Translations under genes and position numbers: made by a program
Notes under the pieces: model-generated
Told to the model about the DNA's origin: nothing
The model's database searches: none
What the model saw: only the letters and a program-made list of their open reading frames with translations
Part shown: one piece after another, positions 46,924 through 58,876 of the stretch
How positions within the stretch are numbered: position 1 is the first letter of the stretch
Layout of the letters: each line of letters starts with the position of its first letter
Source: Narthecium ossifragum
Lineage: Eukaryota > Streptophyta > Magnoliopsida > Dioscoreales > Nartheciaceae
Length of the DNA stretch: 64,000 nt
Assembly: GCA_963920575.1 (NCBI GenBank)
Contig: OY986968.1
Coordinates: 23,442,129 to 23,506,128 of the forward strand
Reading direction: 5' to 3'

Positions 46924-47075
46924 CTAGTAGGGCCCCTTGCCACGGTAACCACCCATCAACTTCCCCATTAACCATTAACCACCCACAACCCTCTCCTCTC
47001 AATTAACTACCTCCCCCAGGCTCCACGTAGAACAACCAAATGTTAACTTATATCTTGTTGTCATATATATATATC
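46924..47075 (-). mobile_element. Short non-autonomous Helitron (minus strand)
   Basis: CTAG at 46924-46927 is followed by a weak hairpin (CCCTTGCCACGG) and family sequence (CCACGTAGAACAACCAAATGTTAACTTATA). The 5' end is uncertain. It lies beyond the (TA)n run, facing the copy at 46683. Confidence 0.6.
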
Positions 47076-48526
47076 CCTTTCTACTTAAAAAAGAGATTTC
47101 CCACAAATGTTTCTGTCAAGATATGTTTACATGGTTCCACTAGGATAGATTTGCATAAGAAACCAGTAGCCAAGTACATGATATCTATCAACAAAGATAA
47201 GAATCAATACCAAGACATGGGATAATGATGGAGATCGGCACTAAGATCAAATCTCAAAAAGATACAACTCTAAACACGCCAATAATCAAGGAGATCGTAA
47301 TCCGGTGGGCAGGTTATTCTCGGCGAATAAATTCGATGTGCACAGAGACAGTTGATGATTAGTAAATTGGACAGACAGTATAATTAGGCTGTAGGCATAG
47401 CAAGAACATGTAGGCTGGGGTTGGTTTAAAAGACAAGAATAGGAACTTAAATTAAAAAGATGTAGTACTATGATAGGTTAGCTTGTGGAATATAATGGTA
47501 GGCATCACATGCCCACCAATAAACAGACATCATTGTAGAGGAAAGAAAGGATAAAAAAAAACCCAAGAATCATCTCATTATAATAGGAGGAGAAAGCCTA
47601 ATTCTAAGGATAGGAAAAGCCTGATTCTAAGGGAAACTTAGCCCACCACCCTCTCAATTGCTGTATTTTTATATGCTAGGTGAATGATGGCTAGAAAGAC
47701 TTTGATGAGGCTAACAGGCTGGGGCAGACCTCCCCAACAAGCTTCTTACCAAGTTTTCACTAAAGTTGCACAGAGAGAGAGAGGGGGGGCAGGATTATTA
47801 CCATGCGGGTTTTGTACTGCACAAGGAAAAGCCTGCATGGAAGGATCCCTAGCATTGAAGAGCAGAGCATAAAATCTCATCATGAAGCTTTTCAGGTGAA
47901 TAGAAGAGGGTGTATAATAAAACAAAGAGGTGCTCAAGCGAAATGATGGTAAATTTGCTCAGATGAGGGAGACAAGTTCAGGCTTTCAAGTATACTGGCA
48001 AAGAATATCAATTAGAATGACAGCGACCAGTGACAAAATAACCAAATTATCATGCTCACTAGCAGAGGCCATGTAATCATTCAATTACAACCCAAATAGT
48101 AGACTTTAAACCACTTCACTATCAGGCATTGGAGAACCAACTATCCAAGGCTTATCTAGTTGTCATATATATATTGTGCAGAGATTTGGATCACTTCTCA
48201 TTCTAATCTAAAATATGAAACTTCAAAAGTAATATTTCAAAAGAGAATGCATACCCAAACCATAGCAGTGGCAAACAGCAAACCGACCATTTACAGAAAT
48301 GGAAATGACAGTGCAGACATACAAGATAGGAAGACACAATCTACTAAGCCTTACGGTCCCTAAGAAAACATAGGAATCTAACAGAAGGTTCAATCCGTTT
48401 GAAACAGAAAGCCTTGAGATATAAAATAGGAGACGCTTCCCACTTAAACCCTTAAACTGCTTGGTTTTGAGAGGCCCCTTACAGCCATTTGATTCGCTTG
48501 CGCTTTAAATCTGTTGATAAGTCCCA
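47076..48526. other. Intergenic and Aux/IAA 3' region
   Basis: No gene seen. Short ORFs lack known motifs. The right end should hold the Aux/IAA 3' UTR. Confidence 0.45.
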
Positions 48527-51500
48527 CTAGTTCCGATTCTTGCACTTCTCCATAGCCCTTGGAGCTGCAAAATGACATATCTGTATGTCATTTTACATGT
48601 AAAGAGAAAGCACAGTCGACAACGGAATAATGTCAGCTTTAAGTTTCAGAAACATGAACTAAAAGATGGTACAGCATGATGTAAATCCCACATATTCATG
48701 CAATGATGGAAAATACTCGATTGCCATTTATATCATCAGTCCAAGGGCCTTCATTTCAGGTAACAACAAGCATAATAAATTTCCAGTATAAAAAATGCAT
48801 CAAGTAATGTTTAAATGCAATTTTGATGTGACGGTGACAGAAAATTGTACCACAGAAATAATAGGCCTTATGAAATCAGTAGCCTTCTCTCAGCAAAATG
48901 ACAAACACCTTTTCAATTGAAGGGAAGCAATGCTGATCAGGAGAACTTACGACTCCCGGCAGGTAAGCAATATTTAGTATAACAATATCTGATGTTTCAA
49001 GCATCACATAGTATGAAAAGACAGAACAGAACATTGTTGGGGTACTGCAGATGATAGGAAATAATATAGCAACTAATCAAGTTGTAGAGGAGGGAATTAG
49101 AGTGAAAGAATCATTCATCTTGAGGATCATAAAGCAGAATACAGATAGAGATACATGTATCACTTTTCTGTTTCAATCTGTGCATACCAAGCCCAATTGC
49201 ATCTGAACCTTTCATGATCCTCAGCCTCTTACAAGAGTCCGTGAACATCCTGCAATTCAACATCAGATAACCACTTAACAAGCAGAATCTAGTGTCTCAA
49301 AGAAATAGGTCAGAGTTTACAAAAAGTCACAGAATTTTATGACGGTAGATCTAAACATTTTTCTGGATTCACAGTAATGCAATAACTTCCAATCAGGAAC
49401 GTACAAATCTAGCCTCATTGGAGAGTATAAAGCAATCCATGCTTATAAATCAACTCCAGTAACCTACAGCAAAATTTGCTTGAAGAATGACAAGTGATGT
49501 CCTCGGAGCATCTCACTTACATTTTACTGATTCAAGCTCTTCATTTTTCCTTCATTAATAATCTAAATAAATAAAGATGCCAATTAATAACTTTCGTATT
49601 TATACAGATGACTCATCCATGAGTCATGATGCAAGAAAAGGAAAACAGGCAACAAATAAAGATGCCAACTAATAACTTTCCTATTTATACAGATGCCTAT
49701 GATTTTAATAATCTAAATAAAAAAATCATTATGATAGGATTATTCAGAATTGTGCTTACTCCCATGGAACATCACCAACAAGCATCCAATCTCCATCTTT
49801 GTCCTCATAAGTTAACACGTACTCTGATCCATTCAGAAGATCCATCAATCGACTCTCGCTTAACCCATCTCTGCTAGGTATTCCATGACCACCACACTGC
49901 CCTGAAAAGACAGGCATTACAGACACAAGTAAAGTCCTCCTCATGCAAATATACTCTTAGAAACCAGAAATGTTCAATATATAAGGAATAGAAAGAAAAA
50001 GTAGCAGCTGCTAGACCATAGAAAATCTTTAAGCCAATAATGTCACAAAGATAGGCAAACAAGAAAGAAATACCAAACTAATCAGCTTCCAGAATCATCG
50101 AGATCCACACAGAATAGTGAAAGAAAAAGTTATGTACAAGGTGAATCAGTTTTTGTCTTGCGTCTGATCTAAACAAGGCCTTTCTTGTTTGAAAGTTACA
50201 CACAAAGACTTCATGATCATAGTTAATTGATCCCTCATATCGTACTTAACAGATATCTCCCAGAGGATTAAGAATAGAAAGCACTCTGGTCTTAAAGTCA
50301 ATTCGAAGATTGATAGAGAGTTTTAAGAAAGACGATAACAGGTGCGCATATCATGATTATGGTGCATTAAAGATATTAAAAACACAACATCTTCTCTGCA
50401 AGACTTGTCAGCAGCCAGTTATCAAAACGGATTCCATATCCATAGGAGGAATGAAAGAGCTGCCTTTCAACCATGTACTACCTAACCTAAGCAGATTTTT
50501 CCACATGCTGCAAGACACTGATTTTGCAAGTAAATGCTGCAAAAACATATCTGAAGTTCTTTCCACGAGACAAGGAAGACCAATACAGAAGCTTCGGGGA
50601 AGAGAACAGAGCTCACCTATAGTAAAGCCACTGAACATCTTCTCAAGTGCTGCCGAGAGCTCCTTATAGTTGCTGTAAGTTTTGAGATCAACTTTCCTGA
50701 GGTAGGGGGCTCCATCCATGCTAACTTTAACGTAGAGGCAACCAGGTCCCTGCTTGCCTTCAACATCTTCCTTGGTCTTTGAAGGGTTTGTCGCCATTGT
50801 ATTCTTGCGGTAGCTCCTAATTGGTGGCCAACCAACCACCTGTGCCCTGTTTGAAGAATTCATGCTTAAGCATATCATCCTATTTGATACCAAGCAGCAC
50901 AACTTTACACCAGATCCAAAGCAAATGTTCATGAAAATATCAACTTATTTCCAAACTGAGAGTTGCATAATCTTGGCGACCTAAAGTATGAAATGAAGGA
51001 TTTAAACGTTACATCCTAAAACGATTTGGCTTTTAAAACTTTAAGAATGAGGGCATGATCTTTGGAGACAAAATTGTATGCTGCAATCAAGAGAGAATCC
51101 AACTGGAAAGACCAATTCCCGTATCATTCTTTTCCTTTATATTTTTGCAAGGTTTAAACAAAACCAGTGAAAAGAAAAACTTCCCATTAATCACCCTAAA
51201 ATGAACCAAAACAATGGAAGTTTTAAATCGTCAAGCGTAGAAAATTAAAAACCATCACAGATCAACAAAAACCCACAGTCACCAAGATCCTTATCATAGA
51301 AATCTTCGAAAACATTGAAACAGCCATAGCACCTAAGAAAGCTACAATTCAATATAGTCAAGGAAGAAATGGATTTGATGTCTCGAATTAACTGATCTCC
51401 CTCAAAATTTCAATAGCACCCTTCCTGAAACACCATTCCCGAGAAGATAATCCACCAAATTGTCGATTATGAAAACATAGAACCCATGATAAAACGAAAA

Positions 51501-52198
51501 ACCAAAAAGAATCACTTTATACAAAATTCAGCAAACACATTGAAGACCAAATCCCTAAAACCAAATCGCAATTAACAAAATCAGACAAAAAATCCCGGCA
51601 TTATCCACTACTAATATCCTCAAAGCATCAAAACTTGAAAAAGGACTCCAAAAAAGTAGAAACCCATAAAAATACCACCTTTAAACCACTAAATTACTCA
51701 TACTATTCTCCACACTTACTTCGCAGCTGGCGCAATCCCACGATCACCGTTCCCCGACTCCCCCGTCGCCTTCTTTTCTCCTACAGCCGCCTTCCCGGTC
51801 ACCGCGGCTGACTCCTTTCCAGCGGCGGCCCCAACCGGGAGCTGCCCACCACTACCGTCTCCCTTCGGAGAGAACAAGACCCCGCTTTTCCCCATCTCCA
51901 CCTCAGATCCAACGCCCCCGGGGAACCCCCACTTCCCATTCCCATCGATCGCATCAGCGAACCCCCGCTTCGCCCCGGAGACGAACCCCGACCCCTTTGG
52001 CAAGAGCCCCAGCGTAAGTCCCACTCCTTTCTCCCTCCTATCCGGAGACTCGGACCCCGGCGGGGCAAGCCGGAGCTCAGTCTCCTTCAATCCCAGCTTA
52101 CAGCCTCCCCCGCCTTCATCTCCCGCAGCGGCGCCACCAGAGACGACATTGGCCGCCTCCGAGAGCCCGATGTAGTCGTGTTCGAGCGGCGGAGTCAT
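48527..52198 (-). CDS. IAA: Aux/IAA auxin-response repressor (IAA8/9/27-like)
   Basis: Five exons join in phase: 51720-52198, 50617-50846, 49760-49901, 49188-49249 and 48527-48564. They give 316 residues. The start [15 protein letters not shown] is the IAA8/9/27-type N-terminus. Domain I is [11 protein letters not shown] (41-51), not the usual ELRLGLPG. An NLS-like [10 protein letters not shown] follows. The degron of domain II is [10 protein letters not shown] (164-173). Domains III and IV form the PB1 fold ([34 protein letters not shown]), ending [12 protein letters not shown]. The protein should bind ARF factors, recruit TOPLESS and be degraded through TIR1/AFB when auxin is present. Intron 1 (873 bp) sits just before domain II, as in relatives. 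The odd domain I is the only irregularity. Confidence 0.95.
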
Positions 52199-55192
52199 CG
52201 GACGCTGCCTCTGTGCTGTATTCCAGCGAACATCAAGCGTGAAAGAAAGCTATGGAGATCGCTCCGCGGAAAAAAAAGAAACAAAAAAAGAACGATCTTT
52301 GCAAGAAAAAAAATAGGGAAGGGGTTTTGGTGCTCTAGAGAGTGGAGAAGGTTCCCAACTATATTGGCCCCTTTTTAGTTACCTTCCACCTTTTTCTACT
52401 TATTTTGTGGCCTATTTACTACTACTGGGAGTGTCAGTCAGCAGTAATCATGCTGTTAGAAGAATGCGAGGAAAGGCAATGGAGAGAGTAGAAATAGAAA
52501 AATGGGAGGGGAGAATAGTGGAAGAGAAGGGTGAAAAGTGAAAATAGAGGAAAATAGAGGGGGCTTTTCGAAAAAAAAAAAACAGAATAGAATAGTTCAT
52601 TTATTAAGGGCAGGGCAGTGGTGTTTATTAATAAATTTTGGGTGGGTGAAAATAGTAAATTTACCGCTTTGGGGGGGAACCACGCCGACAGGCGACTGAA
52701 AGTTCCCGGCAGGGTTGCAGATAACGTTCCCTACTTTTTTTAAAAAATATACTTCTTTACAAATATTCCCTTTTTAATTGCTATTTTTCTTCGGATTAAA
52801 TATTGGTCGGATAACGTGCTTAAAAAGCGATTGGATGAGATAAAAGGTGAGATTATTAAGTTAAGGGGATTATATTCTGTTTGATTAGGGTATTAGGTAT
52901 AAGCACCACGTTAAAGAATCGGGATTAAGGAGGACATTTTAATGTGGAAGCTTGGGGAAAAAGTTTACTTTAGCCTTGAAGTATTTAATTTAAAAAAAAG
53001 GCCATCTTTTTAACTTATGTTTACTCTAGTCCTTATATATACCAATCCCACGCCTGCGTCCCACGCCATTATTGTATTCATTCCCGAGCAATCAAACCCC
53101 CGGCCGCATCGAACGGCTCGCAGGCACGCGAGCACCGTCCCCAATCAAACTCTGCCTGGGTATTTTACCACGCCCCGTTTCCCGTTTCCCGTTTCCCGGC
53201 TCACATCGTATCCCCCAGGGACCACTTTCCCCGCTCGAGTCCACGTACCCAAGAAGTCAGCGCGGCCCGTCCGTGTGGGCCTGTGGGGCCCACGAACGCC
53301 GGCCCGCGTGTATACCTGTGCCAATTGGAGCCACGGTGTGCGGGACTCGCACGGGAGAGAGGGGAAGTGTCGTACCGTTGGCCGCACGAGTTTAACAGCG
53401 CGGCGCATTAATATAAGTGCCCATCTGCGGACAAAGACAAAGGGAGAGGTAGGTCGGAGGCCGTGTCGGTAGCGCCCACCGCCAGCTGCCGGTTAGCAAG
53501 GCCCCGTCCTTGCCGCACCTCTCACCGGCACGTACCGGTTAACCTGCCGTCCCCCCGGAGCTGTCCCCTAACCACCCGGTCTTGTGACGCACACGCATCA
53601 CGGCCGTCCGTTTCACCTGTCCTCCGCTCCTACTACTTGAAACGACAAGGGAAACGTATTTTACAGGCTGGAATCACTAGATTAGCGAATCGCACCTCGC
53701 CACGTAAGCCTCCTACGGTCGCCCCAGCTAGTAGCCCTCGGCATCACCCGAGTTGACCGATCGTAGCCGTCCGATCACATGCGAGCACGTTAAGAAATCA
53801 TGATTGGGCCGACTAAGAAGCCCTTTGATTAAGTGCGAGGTTAAGCATAGATTAGGCTTTGGTTTATAATGGGTTTGGGGGGGGATGAGATGCTTTAGAG
53901 GGGAAACAGGATCCTCGATTAAAGGTTAAGCATGTCGCTTACCGTGGTTACACGCTCGCAGTCAAGCGGCTGGCTGCTACTTTCATGTCTACCACCCCAC
54001 GTAGTAGGATAGTAGTAACTCGATTTATTAAATTATTGGCGAAGTATAAATAAAGGGGCCGGACGCTGGAGGAATGGGCCGGAGAAGATGACATCGCCAT
54101 CAAAGAGGGGTTTGGGGAGGTGGAGATGGAGATGGGGTCACATCGGCCTTGTGGAGGGTGGGGCCGGAGGCACACTCCACCCCCCTCGTGCTCATCCACG
54201 ACGAGGCTCTCGTGGGCCCGGCCTGCCTCCCCACAGTCCGCCCGGGTGGGCCCACTTGGATAAGATCCGGGATATCGTCTCATCTCATCTCGGATCCGAT
54301 CCAACGGCCCGCATGGTGCCACCGTGGGGTTTGCGGGTAATTACGGTGGGTGCCACCGTGGAATTATTGCGCCACGGCACCAAAAGATGCGAGTGGATCG
54401 AGCTGGCGGTGCTCCCCACAAGCAGGATCTATCCCGTACGTTACGACCCGATTCATTTGCCTCCAGGGGTCGTGGGGGTATTATGGTCATTTCGTATCGC
54501 ATGTTGGGATCCCGTCACCGTCCGATCAGTCCAAGAGTTATCCTCCCTCTTCTTTTATTTTGGAGTAAAAGGTGGCAGAAATGATAGGATAGGATGAAGA
54601 ATTATGTGAGAGTAGTGGCCCTGGGGGGGTTTGGGTGGGCTGGGATTGGCATGCCATGGGGTGGTAGTTTTGTTTACAAAGGAGGACATTGGCTAACTTT
54701 TTTTTTTTAAATGGAGCTCGTGGCAAGCATCGCCCTCACATACGTTGTATTTTAATGAACTCGATTTAGGAAAAGATAGGATAGCTGAGAGTGATGGAAC
54801 AAGCTACCAGACTCGTCCTCACAAAAGGATAAAAATAACTAGGTGTCAAAAATATATTCCGAATTCATCCAAAAATAGTGTAGATAAATTAGTGGGATTT
54901 TATGTAACTCACACAAATTTTAGGGTTCTGAAAATGCCAAAGAGGAGACTATTTGTCGAGTTGATTTAGGTCAGATTGGGTGCCTGTCTGTTGGTGGTTT
55001 CAATAGCAGGAAGATGATCAGTCGCGCTCAACATCCTCACTTAAGCTTATGGCACCAACTTAGACCGGAAGCCTACGACTATCCCACCGTATGAGTGGGC
55101 TACCCTTTTCATCCCAAATAAGAGATTGTTTTACTATATCAGTGGATCGGAAATAAGGTGGGTGGGCAAGAAACCCTTCCTCTTAAGATGTG
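52199..55192. other. Upstream region of Aux/IAA and intergenic
   Basis: No gene seen. ORFs at 53017-53756 and 53948-54597 lie in GC-rich sequence and show no domain or conserved motif. The first 200 bp should contain the Aux/IAA leader. Confidence 0.45.
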
Positions 55193-56095
55193 TTTGGTTA
55201 CGGGATAGTCTATTATTGGATTAGAGGGGATGAGGATTAGTAACCTGAGATAAGTTATGGGATAAAATTTATCCCATTTTGATATTTGATTGAAAAGTGA
55301 GAATAAGGAGGTAATGATTACTTAAGATCGGTGAGGTGGAAAGTAAATTAATAATATTGGATGAAGATGGTGGAATATGAATAGGGATCGGTGAGGTTGA
55401 AAATAAATTAATAATATTGGTACTTGAATTAATAATATGATAATGCATAGATATTCAGATTAGCTTTAATAAATTACTTAATAATATGATAAATACATAT
55501 TATATTAATTAAAGTATAATATTACCATCCCACTCGTCTTGTTCGACGCCTCCTCCTTCTAATTCCTCTCATATTAACGCCCGCTTATTTGGCAGATGCC
55601 CGCTCCTCCACTATCATTGGCATCGATGCCCGCCCGTCCTCCACCGGGTTATATTGCTCGGCGGTGTTGAGGGCGTTCTTGCCGACGCCGTGGTCGTCGA
55701 CGACGTACACGTGACCTCCATTTCCAGCGGATGTGAAAAAGAATCACATCACCACATGACATAGCATGATAACGTGGCATGATTATACACATCAATGCAT
55801 CCCCATGCGGACCCATTTTATATTAATATAATTATATTATTTTAATTTATATTATTAAAATAATATAAAAATAAAGAGCAGCTTAATTCAAACCAATCAA
55901 ATTAGAAAATATTCATAAATTAGATTAAAATTTTACTAACCCCCCCACCCCACCCCATTTTACACTCAAGTCCCTCCAATCCTGGGTTTAGGAATCCCTG
56001 GATAACTCTTATCCTAGGATTCCTATCCCAGGATAAAAGGAGTGTTTGGGTCTTATCCTGATTAGGGACAACCAATCCCGGTACCAAACAGGCCC
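55193..56095. mobile_element. Probable TIR element carrying a kelch fragment
   Basis: The ends share an imperfect inverted word: TGTTTGGTTACGGGATAG at the left, and the reverse complement of CCAATCCCGGTACCAAACA at the right. Both ends continue into ATCC/GGAT-rich sequence. The target duplication is not clear. Inside lie an AT-rich part and a GC-rich block with kelch-like coding sequence. Confidence 0.45.
55610..55735 (-). pseudogene. Kelch-repeat (F-box/kelch, KMD-like) fragment
   Basis: The minus strand reads GGHVYVVDDHG, then KNALNTAEQYNPVEDG. This is the layout of one kelch blade (GG, a hydrophobic stretch, D/G-H-D, NAL.SA..YD...D.W). It resembles the plant F-box/kelch proteins that include KMD, where GGHD..KNAL.SA..YD is typical. 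Only one blade is present. Too short for function; likely captured. Confidence 0.5.
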
Positions 56096-57228
56096 TCAGG
56101 GTGAGAAGTAATAATAGTAGGTAATGCCATTCAGATATTTTCAGATATGAACTGGAACTAGATTTTGTTACATCCCCTAAACAGAACAATGTCTGCCTGC
56201 CGATGGTTTTGGCATTCAGCTTCAGACTGTGAAATGTGGTTAGACTTTTCTTCACGGGATCAGTTTGTCCGTCTCGGTCCAGACAGGAGACAGCCTTCTC
56301 AGCTGCTCGGCAATAGACAAGGGCTCAATGCCGACTGGACCCACCGTGCATCGGTTAGTTTAGATGCATTCATTGCCGACATCTTAGCACCGAATATGCG
56401 ATGATTAAACCCTGTATGATGCAATTCACAACCAAAAGACCATCAGGATCGCTCTGAGGGTAGAGAGAAGAGGGAAAATAGAGGTGGGACTCTGATGGTT
56501 TTTGTTTCTCAAAAATGGAAAATGGTCTGTGTCATCGATGGCAACGAAGAATCGGAACCACAAAAGAATCCCACCACCACCGTCACCGCTAAAGCGGGAA
56601 AGCTGCTCACGGAGTGCCAAGGAAAAAGATGTGACATGATGCCTATCAATCAATGGACATTTTCGTGTTCGTTTACAAACCAAACTAAATTCATAACTTC
56701 AGAACCAAAATACCCATGATTAAATCTCTCTCATCATCTAATCCCACCTGACACAAATAAGAGAGAGAAAGGAGAGAGATCTCTACATTAATATGTGACT
56801 CATCTTCTTCTCTAGTACTAATTTCTTCATTATTTTAGAGAGAGAATGGATGCATTCTATTTTTTTTGGGTTTTAGTAAACTTAGATATGATTTCTTACT
56901 TACAATCCGAATTCCTTACTTATATGAGAAATCCTTACTTACAATCCAAATTCCTTAGCCTCTGAATTCCTTACTTAGCTTATGAATTCTTAGTTATGTG
57001 ATCAGTGAGGCCTCTGTAGCCTTCCTGCGAGACACGAGGGCTCTATCGAAGATGACGAAACTCCTGGGAAGGAGGCAGGGGCAGCTGGAGTGGCAAGGCG
57101 CCGATGCCGGCGGAAGACGAAGGAGATAGAGAGAGAAACGGAGGAGAGAGAGAGAGAGGAGAGAATGGAGAAACAGAGGAGGAGCCGGGGAGGAGAAGCT
57201 AGAGAAGAGGGGAGGAGAAGCCGGAGAA
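56096..57228. other. Intergenic, no gene seen
   Basis: Includes repeated TTCCTTACTTA/AATCCTTACTTACAATCC words at about 56890-56990, possibly part of the transposon carrying the GPAT fragment. Short ORFs lack domains. Confidence 0.4.
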
Positions 57229-57440
57229 GAGAAAGCGACGGAGCTAGAGGGGATCCGCATCCGCGACGTGGAGCTCGCGACCCGGGCGGTGCTCCCGCGG
57301 CACTACGCTGCGGACGTGCGCAAGGAGAGCTGGCGGGCGTTCTGCGGCAACGAGGGGAGGCAGGTGGTGGTGACGGCGAACCCGACGGTGATGGTGGAGC
57401 TGTTCGTGAAGGAGTACCGGGACGGGGCGAGGCGGCGGGT
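57229..57440 (+). pseudogene. Glycerol-3-phosphate acyltransferase (land-plant GPAT) fragment
   Basis: The plus strand reads IRIRDVELATRAVLPRHYAADV, broken here at 20 or fewer residues: IRIRDVELATRAVLPRHY, AADVRKESWRAF, VVVTANPTVMVELFVKEY. It matches the HAD-like N-terminal domain of GPAT4/6/8-type enzymes that start cutin and suberin synthesis. The catalytic acyltransferase blocks are absent, and the sequence before and after turns into Arg/Glu-rich low-complexity frames. It is a fragment. ATTCCTTATCCC-type words surround it. Confidence 0.8.
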
Positions 57441-57931
57441 GAGGTGCTTGAGAAACAGAGGAATAGGGAGGAGAGAGACAGAGAAGAGAGAGATAGAGGT
57501 GGAGGGGTTGCTCTGCAATGGGGACACGAGGAATCCCTTATCCCAAAGAATCCCTACTTATTATAACCATTTTTTCTAATCTCAAAATTCCTTATCCCAA
57601 AAAATCATTAATGATATATTCCTACCTTTTCTAACGCCAAAATCAATTATCCATGTTTATCCTCACTTTTTTTATTTATCCTTAAAATCCCTCATCCCCA
57701 CCTATCCTCACTTTTTATCCCCATACCATAGGAGAGCTTAAAGACGCCTTTCGAGTTTCGATCATGACTGAAGACGCCCCCCATCACCTTGCTTATGGAG
57801 GTCATGCCTGCACAAATTTCCTCCTACTCGTGGTGTCTGGCCCTAGTTTGGAAGCCCACGACCACAAACCATGTTCACTGCCACCACCACCAGCAACCTC
57901 AGTTCCTATATTTGCGACGGACTTTGATTGG

Positions 57932-58065
57932 GGTACATGCCATGTGCATATACACCCTTACGTGGCTAACATCCAAGCCCTAGAGTGATGTTATTAGGGG
58001 GAAAAGTAATGGCTTGGATGTTAGCCACATAGGTTGTTTACATGCACAAGACATGTACACAAATC
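57932..58065. mobile_element. MITE with perfect 18-bp internal stem (copy 3)
   Basis: GTGGCTAACATCCAAGCC (57962-57979) pairs perfectly with 58011-58028 across a 31-base loop. Imperfect pairing continues outward for about 20 bases (CATGTGCATATACA with TGCATGTAAACA). It shares the ATGTACACAAATC end with the copies at 24904 and 41548. Confidence 0.65.
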
Positions 58066-58876
58066 TTTTTCCACTATACTATGCAAGGTTTCATGTACAT
58101 GTATCAGCTGAAGCTATCGACCTGGAATCGTGAATGAGGTCACTGGACTCCACTATGATATAACCTGGAGCACAACTACAGCCAATCACTTTCTGCGCCC
58201 AGCGCTTGACTGCTGCCACCATACCCTGGGTAGCCGTTCTGTTGAATGGGGCATGTAGGCTCCACAAGAAGTAATAAAAGAGATGCCCAGCTCCAACAGG
58301 CAACATCCAGAAACAGTGCCTGGGAAGCCCAGTTGAGGCAATAGGTTGGTTGAGTCTTGATTTCAATAGCAGCACTTTGAAAGAAACCCTGGCCTAAATG
58401 GCCCCGAAGGTGGGGCTAAAGAGGCAAATTGAAAGCATACCTGCTTGTCTAGTTCAGCCGGGACCATGCTCTCCGGTGGCGGTCATTATCAGAATCGCTT
58501 TAGCTGCTTCAGGCCTTGTTGGGGGTGGAAAAGGGATCATAATAAGTGGTTTCAGTCAGTGGGAGACTTGAGTGCTTCGACCAATAACGCTGTTGTCTAA
58601 GATTAGTAATGAGAAGAAAACTGCCTTCAACTACATCAGTTTCAGTGCAATACTTCTAGCAAGTGCATTCAATGGTTCAAGTGATTCACCTATCAATTCC
58701 AACATCCATGTGGAGACTTCAAGGGAAAAAGATGCCAAGCATAGCTTAGATTGGTTGTTGTCGAAAAATAGAATGCTAGGAATACATAATTTCGAGTAAC
58801 TCTACCAAAATGGAGCTTACAAAGTGGCTAAAGAAACATAAAAATGGAGAGCAAGAAAAGGAAGCAAGAGAAGATA
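58066..58876. other. EMC1 3' flanking region
   Basis: No separate gene is supported. The minus ORF 58091-58375 has no known motif. Part of this region may be EMC1 3' UTR. Confidence 0.4.

Noticed and set aside
53017..54597. Possible gene between Aux/IAA and 55 kb
   Set aside because: ORFs up to 169 codons exist, but no domain, splice structure or codon pattern supports them.
58091..58375. 94-codon minus-strand ORF downstream of EMC1
   Set aside because: No recognisable motif; more likely 3' flank or UTR sequence.
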